A DNA stretch of 64,000 nt, taken from Nymphaea colorata (lineage: Eukaryota; Streptophyta; Magnoliopsida; Nymphaeales; Nymphaeaceae). The stretch is taken from assembly GCF_008831285.2 (NCBI RefSeq), contig NC_045139.1, positions 19,356,392 to 19,420,391 on the forward strand. The letters run 5' to 3'. Shown here in pieces: positions 25,374 through 36,997 of this stretch; the first letter of the stretch is position 1, and every line of letters starts with the position of its first letter. A model generated the notes under the pieces. It was not told the origin of the DNA, made no database searches, and saw nothing but the letters and a program-made list of their open reading frames with translations. The translations under genes and the position numbers were made by a program.

Positions 25374-25443
25374 CTAAATGGTTTTAGATTTACATATAAA
25401 TTTTTAATTTTTTTAAAGCATAAGTGCCCCCTAACGGCCCCTG
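25249..25443. mobile_element. hAT-like MITE (CAGGGGCGGAGC family) in duplication copy 1
   Basis: Begins GAGGGGCGGAGTTAGGAATT and ends ACGGCCCCTG. The 8-bp duplications are CATACTTA (25241-25248) and CATACTTG (25444-25451). It includes a TA tract at 25338-25368 that is much shorter in the sister copy. Confidence 0.78.
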
Positions 25444-26539
25444 CATACTTGTATGAGTGCCACATAAAGTTCAATCTAAGAAAACAAAAATATCAGCAAC
25501 AGGTCACCAAAAGTTCAATACATACGAACGATTGTCCTAAGATGTCAATATAAAAGTAAGTATTTTTGTTACTCTATGTCAGTAATTGCCCATATGTTGC
25601 CCTGAGATGCACTTAGGGATGTCAACGGATCAGATTTGAATTAGATGAATCATTAACAGTATCTACTTTTTTTGGATAATTACATATTCGGATTCGAATT
25701 AGGATTCAAATTTGAATATGAATAAAGAAAAGTAATATATGAATCTGAATATGCATCAAAAATACGATTTCATAATCCGAATCCAATTTTTACATTCATA
25801 TGCAAAGCTGAATTTTGCACCTAATTTGACCAATTTTAATGTAAAAAAATTAGATGTTGGATATTTGTTTATAAATAAATCTGATCCAAATCCAATTTTT
25901 ACATTTCATATCCAAACCCAAAATCTGAAATTTTCACCGAATTTGACCCATTTCAAAATGTAAGAGCATTAAAAGTAACATGTTTGTTTACAAATAAATC
26001 TAATCCAAATCCGACCGGTTGTCATTTCTTAACTCTGAATCCGATATGATTTCTTAATCAGATATTAAATTCTTTTCCATATCCGTTTTTTTCTGGAATG
26101 GTCTGTTCTGATATCCGATCCAAATCAAATATATTGGCACCTACACTTCATGACACCCCACAGGCACAATCTTTGCTTAGTGCAAAATTTTTTGCTAAAT
26201 TTTTGCAAGCTCATGAATGAACCAAACAAGCCAAGTCTTTCCAATAAATTTTTACAACTCCATTCTTGCCATTTTCCTAAGAAATTTTCACTCTTATCAC
26301 TTTTGCGCAAAACAAATGGACCCCAATTTAATTCATCAAGCGCCATTCATTTCCTTTCTCGCCGAAGCCGGCGTATAACCACCGCATGTTTCGCACATGA
26401 GCACGGTCATAATGGGGAAAGGTAGTCTCATATGGTGATGTAAAATCCAGGAAACCTACCTTGCATGTTGCATTCTCAGATTTTGTCGTCAACTCTAAAT
26501 TATCACTCTGTGCTTGTTGCCTACTCACTTACATACTTG

Positions 26540-26712
26540 CAGGGGCCGAGTTAGGAATTTTTTGTCGCACCGGCCAAACTATAGTTTCAAAATTTTAACA
26601 AGAGTCGAAATAAAAATTTAAAAACTTTATATATATAGCAAACTAAAAGGTTTTAGATTTACATATAATTTTTTAAAGTTTTTAAAGTATGAGTGGCCCC
26701 TAAGGGCCCCTG
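26540..26712. mobile_element. hAT-like MITE (CAGGGGCGGAGC family) in duplication copy 2
   Basis: Begins CAGGGGCCGAGTTAGG and ends AAGGGCCCCTG, with a perfect 8-bp duplication CATACTTG at 26532-26539 and 26713-26720. It is the same insertion event as 25249-25443, copied with its host segment. Confidence 0.85.
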
Positions 26713-27557
26713 CATACTTGTATGAGTGCCACGTAGAGTTTAATCTAAAAAAAAAAAAACAGCAACAGGTCACCAAAAGTTCAATACATACGAACGATTG
26801 TCCTAAGATGTCAATATAAAAGTAAGTATTTTTGTTACTCTATGTCAGTAATTGCCCATATGTTGCCCTGAAATGCACTTTGGGATATCAACGGATTAGA
26901 TTTGCACCGGATGAGTCCTTAACTGTATCTACTTTTTTGGATAATTACATATTCGGATTCGAATTAGGATTCAGATTTGAATATGAATAAAAAAAAGTCA
27001 TATATGAATCCGAATATGCATCAAAAAACCGATTTCACAATCCGAATCCAATTTTTACATTCATATCCAAAGTTGAATTTTGCACCTAATTTGACCAATT
27101 TTAATGTAAGAACATTAGATGTTGGATATTTGTTTGCAAATAAATCTGATTTGTAAAATCTGATTTCACAATCCAAATCCAATTTTTACTTTCATATCCA
27201 AACCCGAAATCTGAATTTTTCACCGAATTTGACCAATTTCAAAATGTAAGAGCATTAAAAGTAAGATATTTGTTTACAAATAAATCTAATTCAAATCCAA
27301 TCGGTTGTCATTTCTTAAATCTGAATCCGATATGATTTCTTAATCAGATATTAAATTCTTTTCCATATCCATTTTTTTTTGAATGGTTTGTTCTGATATC
27401 TGATCCAAATCAAATATATTGGCATCTACACTTCGATGCCCCACAGGCACAATCTTTGCTTAGTGCAATTTTTTGCTAAATCTGCACACGTTACCAGACT
27501 CTATGCAGTGAAAAGTTTTCTTTGTCTCTCTAGGGCATTCAGCATATTTTAAAATAT

Positions 27558-27750
27558 GAGAGGGAAGGGAGGCGGCAGAGGCCTTGGCTCCCTCTCATAT
27601 TTTAAAAATTTTAAAAATTTATATGTAAATTTAAAAAAATTTAGTTTAATATATATAAAAAATTTAAAAATTTATATTTCGACTCCTCTTAAAATTTTGA
27701 AACTACAATTAGCTTGGCCTTTGTAACAAAAAATTCGTGGCTTCGCCCCT
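27558..27750. mobile_element. Reverse-oriented CAGGGGCGGAGC-family remnant
   Basis: On the minus strand this starts AGGGGCGAAGCCACGAATTT and runs through the family's AAATTTTTAAATTT body to a GGGAGGCGG-type end. No clear target duplication remains. Confidence 0.5.
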
Positions 27751-28501
27751 CGCATCAAGGATTTGAGAAATCTCACATGGACTAATGTGTCAAAGTAAGG
27801 ATTTAAGATCTTAAAACAAAAGGATATCAAATTTCTATTTGACATATTTGTAACAAGAGAACACAGGTTCAAACAGTTTGGTCTGTTCTGTAAATGAGGT
27901 TTTGAGATCCTATAAGAGAAGGATCGCACATTTCCATTTGATAGAATTGTAGTAAAAGAGGAGAGGGATTGAGATCCTTGGTCTGAAATTGCACACCAAG
28001 GGGGCGTTTGGACAAAGGAAAAGTTTTCCAGTGTTTGCTTCAAAGATTTATCGCGATTCAAACAAGTCCTAAGATGTGACGCATTGCGAAGTTCTTATGA
28101 AGCGGCACGACTTTTCAACTATTCCTTGTCGAATCAGATTGATAGGGGAGATCTCAGAGGTCAATTTATTTAGAGGGTGTTTGGATGACACATCGAAAAC
28201 TAGGTTTTACAGGCAAAACTTCGCCAAACCAGGTTTTTGGAATGTTTGCTACCAGGAGATTTGGGGTGGAGGAACTTCTTCTTTTGATAAAACCTAGTTT
28301 TGTGAAGGCACTAGAAAACTTGATTCCCCCAAGTTATTTGGAAAAAAACCAGATTTTGGTTGTGTTACTTAAACAAATAAACTAGGGTTTAGAAACTCAT
28401 TAAAAAACTAGGTATCATAAAGCCGAGTCGTCACAAAACTGGATTAAATGAGACTGTCATCCATTCAAACTGAGTTGCCACAAAACTAGGTTAAATGAAA
28501 G

Positions 28502-28691
28502 CTAGGGCGGAGCCAGAGGGCCCCGCATGGGTCCTGGCCCCACCTTTTTTTTTAAAAAATTTTACATGTAAATTTGAGAAAATTTTACTTATTTTATATA
28601 AAAATTTTGAAAAATGGTATTTCGGCATTGTGTCAAAATTTAGAAAACTTAATTCGACCCCATCATAAAAAAATTTCTTGCTCCGCTCCTG
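28502..28691. mobile_element. hAT-like MITE (CAGGGGCGGAGC family)
   Basis: The ends are CTAGGGCGGAGCCAG and, on the opposite strand, CAGGAGCGGAGCAAG. The 8-bp duplications are AATGAAAG (28494-28501) and AGTGAAAG (28692-28699). A 190-bp non-coding body. Confidence 0.78.
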
Positions 28692-30953
28692 AGTGAAAGT
28701 GTCATGCATGCGCCCCCGAGTAATGCATACAGCAGCTCAACTCTTGACTCAATTCAGCTCCTCAAAATGCCGTCTGACCCAACGAATCAAACAAGGGCTT
28801 TTTTTCACCAGGCCAAGGCGTTTCCAATTATCTGACATGCAATTTGAATGTCAAAATTTTTATAAATGCAGTTTAGCTAGTCCGTTCAAGGTTTGAATCA
28901 CATCATTCTATCTAATGTACAATAACTTCCTTTAAGGATTTGAGGAGCCAAGCTTTGGCCCATCAACATAAATGGCATGACTAAATAGAATTTATGAAAA
29001 CTTTTCACACAGGCCAACTGCATTTCTTGAAAGTTTTGCAAGAGTCAAATTGGAATTTCTAAAAAGTTTAAAGTAGCAAAATTTTGTTTCTTAAAACCAT
29101 GATAGGAGCCATAGACCGTGTGGACACTGGACAGTCACCCTTTGGATGCTTTGGATGTTTCTTAAAAAAAACTCATGAAAAGTTTATTTCTTTTTGTTAT
29201 TAAATTATGCCGAAAGTATGCCCCATTTTATATTTATATTTATATTTAACGCTGATAAAAATGCTGGACCCTATCTACACATGGGAGATGCCCGGAGGGA
29301 AGGGGACCAAGGATGGGGAAGGGTCAGTTGGGGGGGCGCCTTGCCTGCCCACATCCCGCAATTTGAAGACATTGACATGAAAAAGAGGGAAGAAGGGAGT
29401 GATGTTTTCTTTTTCTTTTTTTTTGCTTTCTTATCTGTTTATTTGTTTATTATTTATGAGACTAAACTTTAGCTATTTTATGGGGCGCCATGCCAGGAAT
29501 AATGATGCAATCGTTTTAGATCCCCTTTTTGTTGTCATTTTTAAAATCTTTTATTTTATTTTTTGGGATAAGCTTTTAATTCAATTAGATCTATGTGGCG
29601 AAGTTAATTATTCATGATTTTGTAGCATATTGCTATTTATTTAGAATTAACTACAATTTTTAATTGATGAAAAAAATGAACAAAAACAAAACGAGGCCGA
29701 GTGTTATGGATGGCATTTCTGCTGCTAAAACTAGGTTTTTAGAGTGTTTGGATGCCATTAAAATTGGATTTCAAAAAAATTGGGCGATTTTCTTTAGAAA
29801 ACTTGGTTTTTGTAAAAAGAAGTGAAAGTACGTTATTTAAAAATCAGGTTTTGAATGTATCACCAAAAAAAAAAAAAATCAAAACCCATTGAAAGACTTG
29901 GTTTCCACAAAATTGTGCTAGATGCCAAAGAGCCTCTTAACAATAATAAGAACATTTTGTTTAAGGTAGATTCACATAACACTATATTTTATAGCATTTC
30001 ACTAAATTAAGTAGATTCATGAAATAGTAACAATTATGAATGCGGCCTTTGAATAATCTACATTTCTATTATCTCGAAAAATGTTATTACAATATCATCC
30101 ACTCTATTTATTATTTTTAGGGATCACTACCTTTTTTCACTTTATTGAAGGGTTAAAAATTATTCATAATATGATATCCATGTATAAACAACATCCTCCC
30201 ACCAAAATCCGTCCTTTTTACAACTCTGCAGTGTGTGGAGAATGAGACAAGGTTTTAAGCACATCGACTTGTAACAGAGCTTTCCATGCCTCACGGGTCG
30301 AGAATAAAGAGCCATTTGACCATAGTAAAATTCTGTTTTTACTGTCCATGTTCCAAATAATGCTCATGTTTTATGAAACATGGCACAATTATAAATATTG
30401 TTCTTAAAGCCAACAATTAAATGTTTGGTCCAATCACATAAAAAATATATATTTTCATAAGAACATACTGAACATCTTCATATATACATTTTCTTATCGA
30501 ATGTTCTTACATTTAACCACTTGAATTGAACACAAAAGAGACAGTTAAATGAAAAAAAAAAAAAAAGATTTCTAGCTATATATTTCGGGAGCAAACACTT
30601 CATTGAATGAACGTTTGGTAGTCCCATTTGGACGAGACAAATTTCAATTTCAAAATCTCAAAGTGGGTAGAAATGAACAGTAATAGACACTAACCTATTT
30701 CACATGTCACCTAACTCTCTCATTCAATAATAGTTATAATAAACATGAAACAATACTTGCTGTTTTAAGACAATATCTTAGTCTCGTTAGTCCAATTGCG
30801 AATAGCAATTTACTATATTATGTCGTTGTCGGAACGGGCTTATATTGCTTGGATACAAAACCATCTATATACTTCATCTTTAAAAATAGATGTATCTCGA
30901 AAGATACTAATGCTATAAATGTGACAAAAACTTAATTAAATTGCAAATTTTTT

Positions 30954-31067
30954 GAATGACATTATGCTTTATGTATTCTAAAATGGATACCGGGGGATAC
31001 TATGTGGTTTGAATGACATTACGCTTTATGTATTCTAAATTGAATACCGGGGGATACTATGTGGTAA
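30954..31067. repeat. Tandem duplication, period 57 bp
   Basis: Two copies starting GAATGACATTA and ending GGGGGATACTATGTGGT, at 30954 and 31011, with about three mismatches. Confidence 0.92.
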
Positions 31068-31105
31068 AATTGTTAAGTTTTTTCATGAGGTGACTTCCTT
31101 TAATG

Positions 31106-31716
31106 TAGTGGGGGTGAACAACGATTTGAGCTGCTCGAGTTAAAGCTCGGCTCGTGAACAAGTTCAAGCCAAGTTATTTCCTTAACGAGTCGAGCTTGAG
31201 TTCATGAGTCGGCTCGTTCAAATAATCGAGTTGAGTTCGAGCTCAACATGTAACTGCCGAGTCGAGCTCGAGTTCATGAGTCGGCTCGTTCAAATAATCG
31301 AGTTGAGTTCGAGCTTGAACCTTAATCGATTTTGTCGACCCTTAATTAAGTCGATATATTCAAACAAGTTTACAAGTTTGTCAAGCTTTATTCGAGTCGA
31401 GCTCGAGCTTAACACAGAACGATGAATATCAATTATATTTTAACGAATTTGTCGAGCCTTAATAGAGTCGAACTTTACACGTAACTATGAATACTAATTC
31501 CATTCTACCGAGTTTGTCGAGCTTTAATCGAGTCGAGCTCAACACGTAACGACGAATATCAGTTATATTTAAACGAGTTTATCGAGCTTCAATCGGGTCG
31601 AACTCGAGCTCAACACGTGACTGCCGAGTCGAGCTGCTTCCATTGAGTTATTCTCGAGCTTGAGCTGAGTTCCAGTTGATTGAATTCTCGCTCGACTCGA
31701 CTGGTGTTCACCTCTA
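31106..31716. mobile_element. hAT-like MITE filled with GAGCTCGAG motifs
   Basis: A 611-bp element with inverted ends TAGTGGGGGTGAACA and TAGAGGTGAACACC, flanked by imperfect 8-bp duplications CTTTAATG (31098-31105) and CTCTCATG (31717-31724), 6 of 8 matching. The interior is an imperfect array of GTCGAGCTCGAG and AACGAGTTTGTCGAGC units, including a near-exact duplication of GAGTCGGCTCGTTCAAATAA and the bases around it at about 31206 and 31280. Confidence 0.62.
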
Positions 31717-32814
31717 CTCTCATGTCCATGCCGTAGTCCAAACTTAGCCGGATGAATTCACCAATTATATATATATAAATATATATATATAGGACCGTAA
31801 AAAGATTAAATTTAATATATTATTTTTCCACTATTCTACTGCTGCAACGGCATTACCGGCATAGATTTTGCTCCCTCTCTCTAGAATTTTCTCTATAGTT
31901 AGTACCACTGCACTTGTCGGCCTCATCATTCACTCGACCACCCAACGATGATGACTTATAATTGCTCCGGAATTATATAAACGCCCTTTCCTGTCTCCTT
32001 CCTCTAGGCATTTTATGCAGGCATTCCGTACTTTTTTCCAGGAGTAATTGGTCATTTTACAAGTGGTTGTTTTTTCTCGACCTGCAGAGAACATCTTCCT
32101 CAGGCTAACTGAAAGAAACGACATTTCGAATTGCTGCTTGACTTAGTTCGAAATTACCGAACACTGTCTGCTATTAACACTTTCCAGTGGCATGCCATAA
32201 TGTAAAATCTACTTTGAAAAGATAGCAATTTATTTGAATATTTAGAAGAAAAAATCAAAGCCTACATTACAAGCTGAATTTGGGGTTATTTGAAAAATTG
32301 GCTCTTGAACCAGGCGAATCCCAAATTTTGTCCTCTAATTAAGGTGCCCTAAAATGTTAGATTTTTGTTTCTATATGAGATCCATGCATTCTTTAAACTT
32401 TCAATTTAATAACATTGCCATGTTTTCCTAAGTAGCTAAGTTTTACACTCCACTCTTTTATCAAGGTAGATACTCTATAGTGAAATTTGCATCAACAGCT
32501 AAAAGAAGGAAAGGAGAAAGAAAAGGGAGAGAAGGCCACACATGTTGAAGGTCAAATTTACAATTTTCTATGTGGTAACTAAAAGTATGAGAAATGTGAA
32601 AGTTCAGCAGCTAAATGATTTTTATCGAGACTTATAGAAGCTTAAGTTTCTGAAATTATTTAACATGTTAATTAGGAAAAACTACCGTTAGCCCATGAAA
32701 CTCCACTTGTATAGTAGATCCATTTTCCGAATCTCATCAACTTAACATCATGCGCTTGGAAGCCGTCAAAAGAAAAAAAGAAAAAAAATTGTGAATTAAT
32801 ACTAACTAACCAAA

Positions 32815-32817
<3 letters not shown>

Positions 32818-32900
<83 letters not shown>

Positions 32901-32955
32901 TTGTGAACTAACACTAACTAACCAAAATGTCTATATATATATATATATATAAACG
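32818..32955. repeat. TA and GA microsatellites with a duplicated flank
   Basis: A TA tract (about 32818-32852) passes into a GA tract (to about 32894). The flank AACTAACCAAAATGT occurs just before each of two TA tracts, indicating local duplication. Confidence 0.88.
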
Positions 32956-34342
32956 ATGTGATGCTAAGATCATTTCGGACACATCGGACTAAATAATTCC
33001 ACAAAAAATTAGGTTCTATCCCGATTTGATCGCAAAATTGCTGGACTAAATAGGAAAATTGGGGGGAAACGAAAGGGTGCAGCAAGCAAGGGTTTTTTCG
33101 CAATTAATGCCGCTTTTTATTTATCGAAGGCCGTACGCCCGAAGCGCGTGACGAAGCGTCTCGGAAACACTTTTCCATAAAAGCCCCTGATGGGTCCCAC
33201 GTCACCAGCCGAAGCTCTGGCCATCGTGTTCGGTGAAAGACGAAGGGATGAAGCCCGAAAGGGTCATTTCACCACCAGCTGGGAATCTGAAGCGGAGAGT
33301 AGGGCAGACCAACGGGAGGAGCCACTTTGGGCCCCACCCGCCCTCGACCTGCACCCGTCAGGGATGCCGACGTGTCAGATGACGTGGAAAGTAAGCGAAA
33401 CGTGGACAGATCGCGAGTATGGACCCGCTCACACGGACACGAATCAAGCTAAGAAACAAAGGGATTTTGTTAAAATATTGATTATTAGAAATAATATCAT
33501 GGTACATGCAGGTATGATGTACGCGACAAAAGATGCTCATAATTATGTCTCACCGCTACTGTTCATGCATGTGTTGTTTAATTGTATAGATTTTACGAAG
33601 TTTTTAATCTGCGAAGATCCTCTGTTTAGTTACCGGTTTTCATGCACTAGAATTTCCTGATCACGACAAGATACGTATTCGTTTGTACTTGCAAAAGAAA
33701 TTTTTGAAAATCAATGATATTGGATTCTTCTGCAGATTCGAAAAAGAACTTGCAGTGAGTGTCTACGGAACGAGAACGGTACGATTAGGATCGATAAATT
33801 GTAGTTCATCACTATCTGATGGGTGCTTTCTACCGTAAGAGACGATTTACCGTGAAAGGTAGAAGGCGAGACAGTAGGAAAGAGTAGCCTATTTTGGTTT
33901 TTGGAAAATTTTTTGGCATCCGAATAGAGAAAGAGAGTTTGGAAGCGAGAGGGAAACTGTGGTGGTCGATTATGGATTCTGCTCGTTGGGAAAGGGTAGA
34001 TTTCTGTGGACACGAAGAGTAATGGCGTGTCATGGTGACGCAGATTCCGACGCGCCTTTGTCTTTCGGCTTTTATGTCTCTCTCTTTCCTTTTCTGCCTG
34101 GTTCGTCCTGCGTTAGCATGGATACACAGGACCAGTGAAGCGGCTCTTCCTTCCTTTTCCTCTCTCTCCTTCTACTCTTTTGCTTTTTCTGCGTCTCTCT
34201 TCTCTCCTTTTTCCTTTATTCACTGCGACACTATACATTATACGGAAAGAGAAAAGAGGAGCAAAACTTCTTCTCCCCTCTCTCTCGCCTTCCCTTTCCT
34301 TCACTCCCTCTCTCCTTGTGCAGGTTTTCCGATGAACATGTG

Positions 34343-34344
34343 AT

Positions 34345-34380
<36 letters not shown>

Positions 34381-34391
34381 ACACACACACA
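34343..34391 (+). repeat. TC/AC microsatellite in the ROPGEF leader
   Basis: A (TC)n run with one TA interruption followed by (AC)n ends 37 nt before the ROPGEF ATG, so it almost certainly lies in the 5' UTR. Such leader tracts vary in length between individuals. Confidence 0.85.
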
Positions 34392-34427
34392 GTGCTTTTT
34401 TCGGTGGTAGTGTTTTTTTGGGGGGCG

Positions 34428-36917
34428 ATGGGAAGCCTCTACACTGACGATGAGGATGATGGGCGGTGCGGGAGCTACAGCTTTAGCGCAGATGTCAGCG
34501 AGTCGGAGAGCTCGAGTCACGGCGACGTCGACGATCTCCGCGGGAACGGAGTGGCGAGCAGCTCGAGGACGAGCGTTTCGTATCCCGGGTGGTCAGTGGT
34601 GATGTCGGGCGCCGAGAATTCTGGATCCCCTGCAATGACGGGGGCTTCGGCGTCGGGTGGGGCGCCGCCTCTTTCGGTGGTTGGTGATGGGGATAGCGGG
34701 ATGTGGGTGGACGGAAAGGGGGAGAGAACGGAGATTGATCCCGCCGGTACGTCGTTGGGTGCTCTCCTTTTTTCTTTTATCTGGGTAACTGTTGCTTTTT
34801 CCGTTTCTTTTTGTTCTGAGGTTGCTAGTTGCAGAGGTTGAGTTGATGAAGGAACGATTCGCGAAGCTTCTCCTCGGGGAGGACATGTCCGGTGGGGGTA
34901 AGGGTGTTTGCACGGCCCTGGCGATCTCCAACGCCATCACCAATCTCTCCGGTAATGTCTTCCCACTCTATGTTTTGTTCTGATTCTTCTTTGCTTTGCC
35001 TTTTCTCGCCAGTTTCATTATTGCGTCATCAGTCTAAGATCTGTTCTGCCGTTAGAATTTGATTCCAGAATTGGGTATTTTTTGTTGTATCGAGTCGTTC
35101 AACTAAGTTCCTAGATCGTGTTATTTTGTTGTTTTTGAAAAATCGAGGAGTCTGTGTTTGTTGTAAAGTGTAAACTGATATTGTTAATCTGCCTACAGCG
35201 ACAGTATTTGGAGAGCTGTGGAGGCTAGAGCCATTGCCGCAGCAGAAGAAGGCATTATGGCGGCGTGAGATGGAATGGCTACTGTGTGTCAGTGACTCCA
35301 TTGTCGAGCTCATCCCCTCGTGTCAGGAATTTCCTGGTGGGAAGACTTTAGAGGTTCGTACACATTCATGATACTCTTTTTTGTTCCTGGTCTTATCTAA
35401 AATAAGCAGAATTAACTCATTGAGTTTTTCCGTTTTATTGTGCGTGGTGAAATCAGGTTATGATAACACGGCCGCGATCAGACTTGTACATTAACCTTCC
35501 TGCACTTAGGAAGCTTGACGCGATGCTCCTTGTAAGTTCCTTAACGATCTGCTGGACCGAATTCTCGGTGACTAATTCGTGTCCGGATTGAACCGATGTG
35601 GTCTTTGAACTGACTGACTATTTTGATTGATGGTCGTTAGGGCATACTTGATAGTTTCCGAGATACAGAATTCTGGTATGTTGATCGTGGGATAGTGGTT
35701 GATAATGTTGGCGATCCTTGTTGTTCCAAAAGGCGAACTTACCTTCGACAAGAAGAAAAATGGTGGCTTCCATGTCCGCAAGTGCCCCCTACTGGTTTAT
35801 CTGCTGATACGAGGAAAAGGTTGCAGCACTCAAAAGACTGCTTAAACCAAATTCTCAAGGCTTCCATGGCTATAAATAGCAGTGTATTAGCAGAAATGGA
35901 GATACCTGATGTCTACTTTGAGAGTTTGCCAAAGGTGAGAGTAACTGTCAAATTCTCAATGTTGTGCTTGCTTGTCGCCCCAAGTAATTTATTCATCTTC
36001 TATAAATAACCTTGTATGCGGCACTATATATATTATATAAAGGCTGTGGTGTAAAAAGCAGTATGCTTCCATTCCAATTGTGAAAAGCCTATGAACACTT
36101 TTAAGTAGCCACTCTGGTTGATCTCATGAATGCCCATAACCTTCAATTCATAAATAGTTGACGTCATACCTAAAAACTTCTATGTTAGCCAGTTTAATTG
36201 GAAAATATTGTTATCATTTATATTTGCATCATATTTACCATCATATCTGCACTTTGAGCTATTAATATAACATTTGAGTCTGCATTCCTTACCTTTGTAC
36301 ACAAATATGTTTTGTGAATATATCACATATCATGCTGCTGGCTCTCGTTATTGTTTACAAATGGTGTTTTGTGTGTTTTCCTTACTTAGATTTGATCCTA
36401 ATTCTTCATTAAGTTATAAGTAAGAACACAACAAATTGAAATGTCAATGCCTAGGTTCAGTGCCTTGAGAGTGTCATGCTTCGTTCATCAGCTAATAACT
36501 CAGAAAGTTGTCCATTTGTGTTTCAAAAATTTACAACTTTCATGAACCTTCTTATTTCATTTTTGCCCTCGATTTACCCATAACATGTTGTTTTCTTGTA
36601 TACCAGTTTTGAGCAGGCTAATTTTTATCCAAGTTACTTTAAAGTGGACACTGTCTTTTGGTTGTACTTTTGTGATGCCTGTGGGCTATCCGGTCTAACG
36701 TTATTAAGTTTTGGTTCCAAAAAGATTAATGTGAAGTTATATTCTGAAGGATGAATTTCAATGCAAACTATCATGAAGGATGAATCGACATTTGCATAGA
36801 GATTACACATTCGCTCCTCCAACCTTCACTAGACTTGCAGGTTGATGACACCAGAATCTTGCCCATGCTATGTTCAAATTACATGCTAAAACATTAAGCC
36901 ATGGATTCTGTCCACTG

Positions 36918-36997
<80 letters not shown>

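Larger units (their letters stand above)
24971..27481. repeat. Direct segmental duplication of about 1.2 kb
   Basis: Copy 1 is about 24971-26200 and copy 2 about 26265-27481, separated by about 64 bp. Both start CTTGCCATTTTCCTAAGAAA and end near CTTAGTGCAA...TTTTTTGCTAAAT. The copies carry the same internal hAT MITE with the same flanking CATACTT sequence, and small indels separate them. The ends lack TG...CA and there is no internal coding region, so an LTR pair is unlikely. Confidence 0.9.
21831..34342. other. Intergenic, repeat-dominated
   Basis: No gene was recognised in 12.5 kb. It holds the 24971-27481 direct duplication, hAT-like MITEs (25249, 26540, 28502, 31106 and a remnant ending 27750), a 57-bp tandem duplication (30954-31067) and TA/GA microsatellites (32818-32955). 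About 33180-33430 is GC-richer with ACGT cores (CCCACGTCACC, GACGTGTCAGATGACGTGG), which could be distal promoter sequence of the ROPGEF gene. ORFs such as 33190-33660 are not protein-like. Confidence 0.55.

Noticed and set aside
24971-27481. LTR retrotransposon with two 1.2-kb LTRs
   Set aside because: Only about 64 bp separates the copies, with no TG...CA ends, primer-binding site or coding domains.
33190-33660. 156-codon ORF upstream of ROPGEF
   Set aside because: No family resemblance; it covers promoter-like sequence with ACGT elements and ends in AT-rich DNA.
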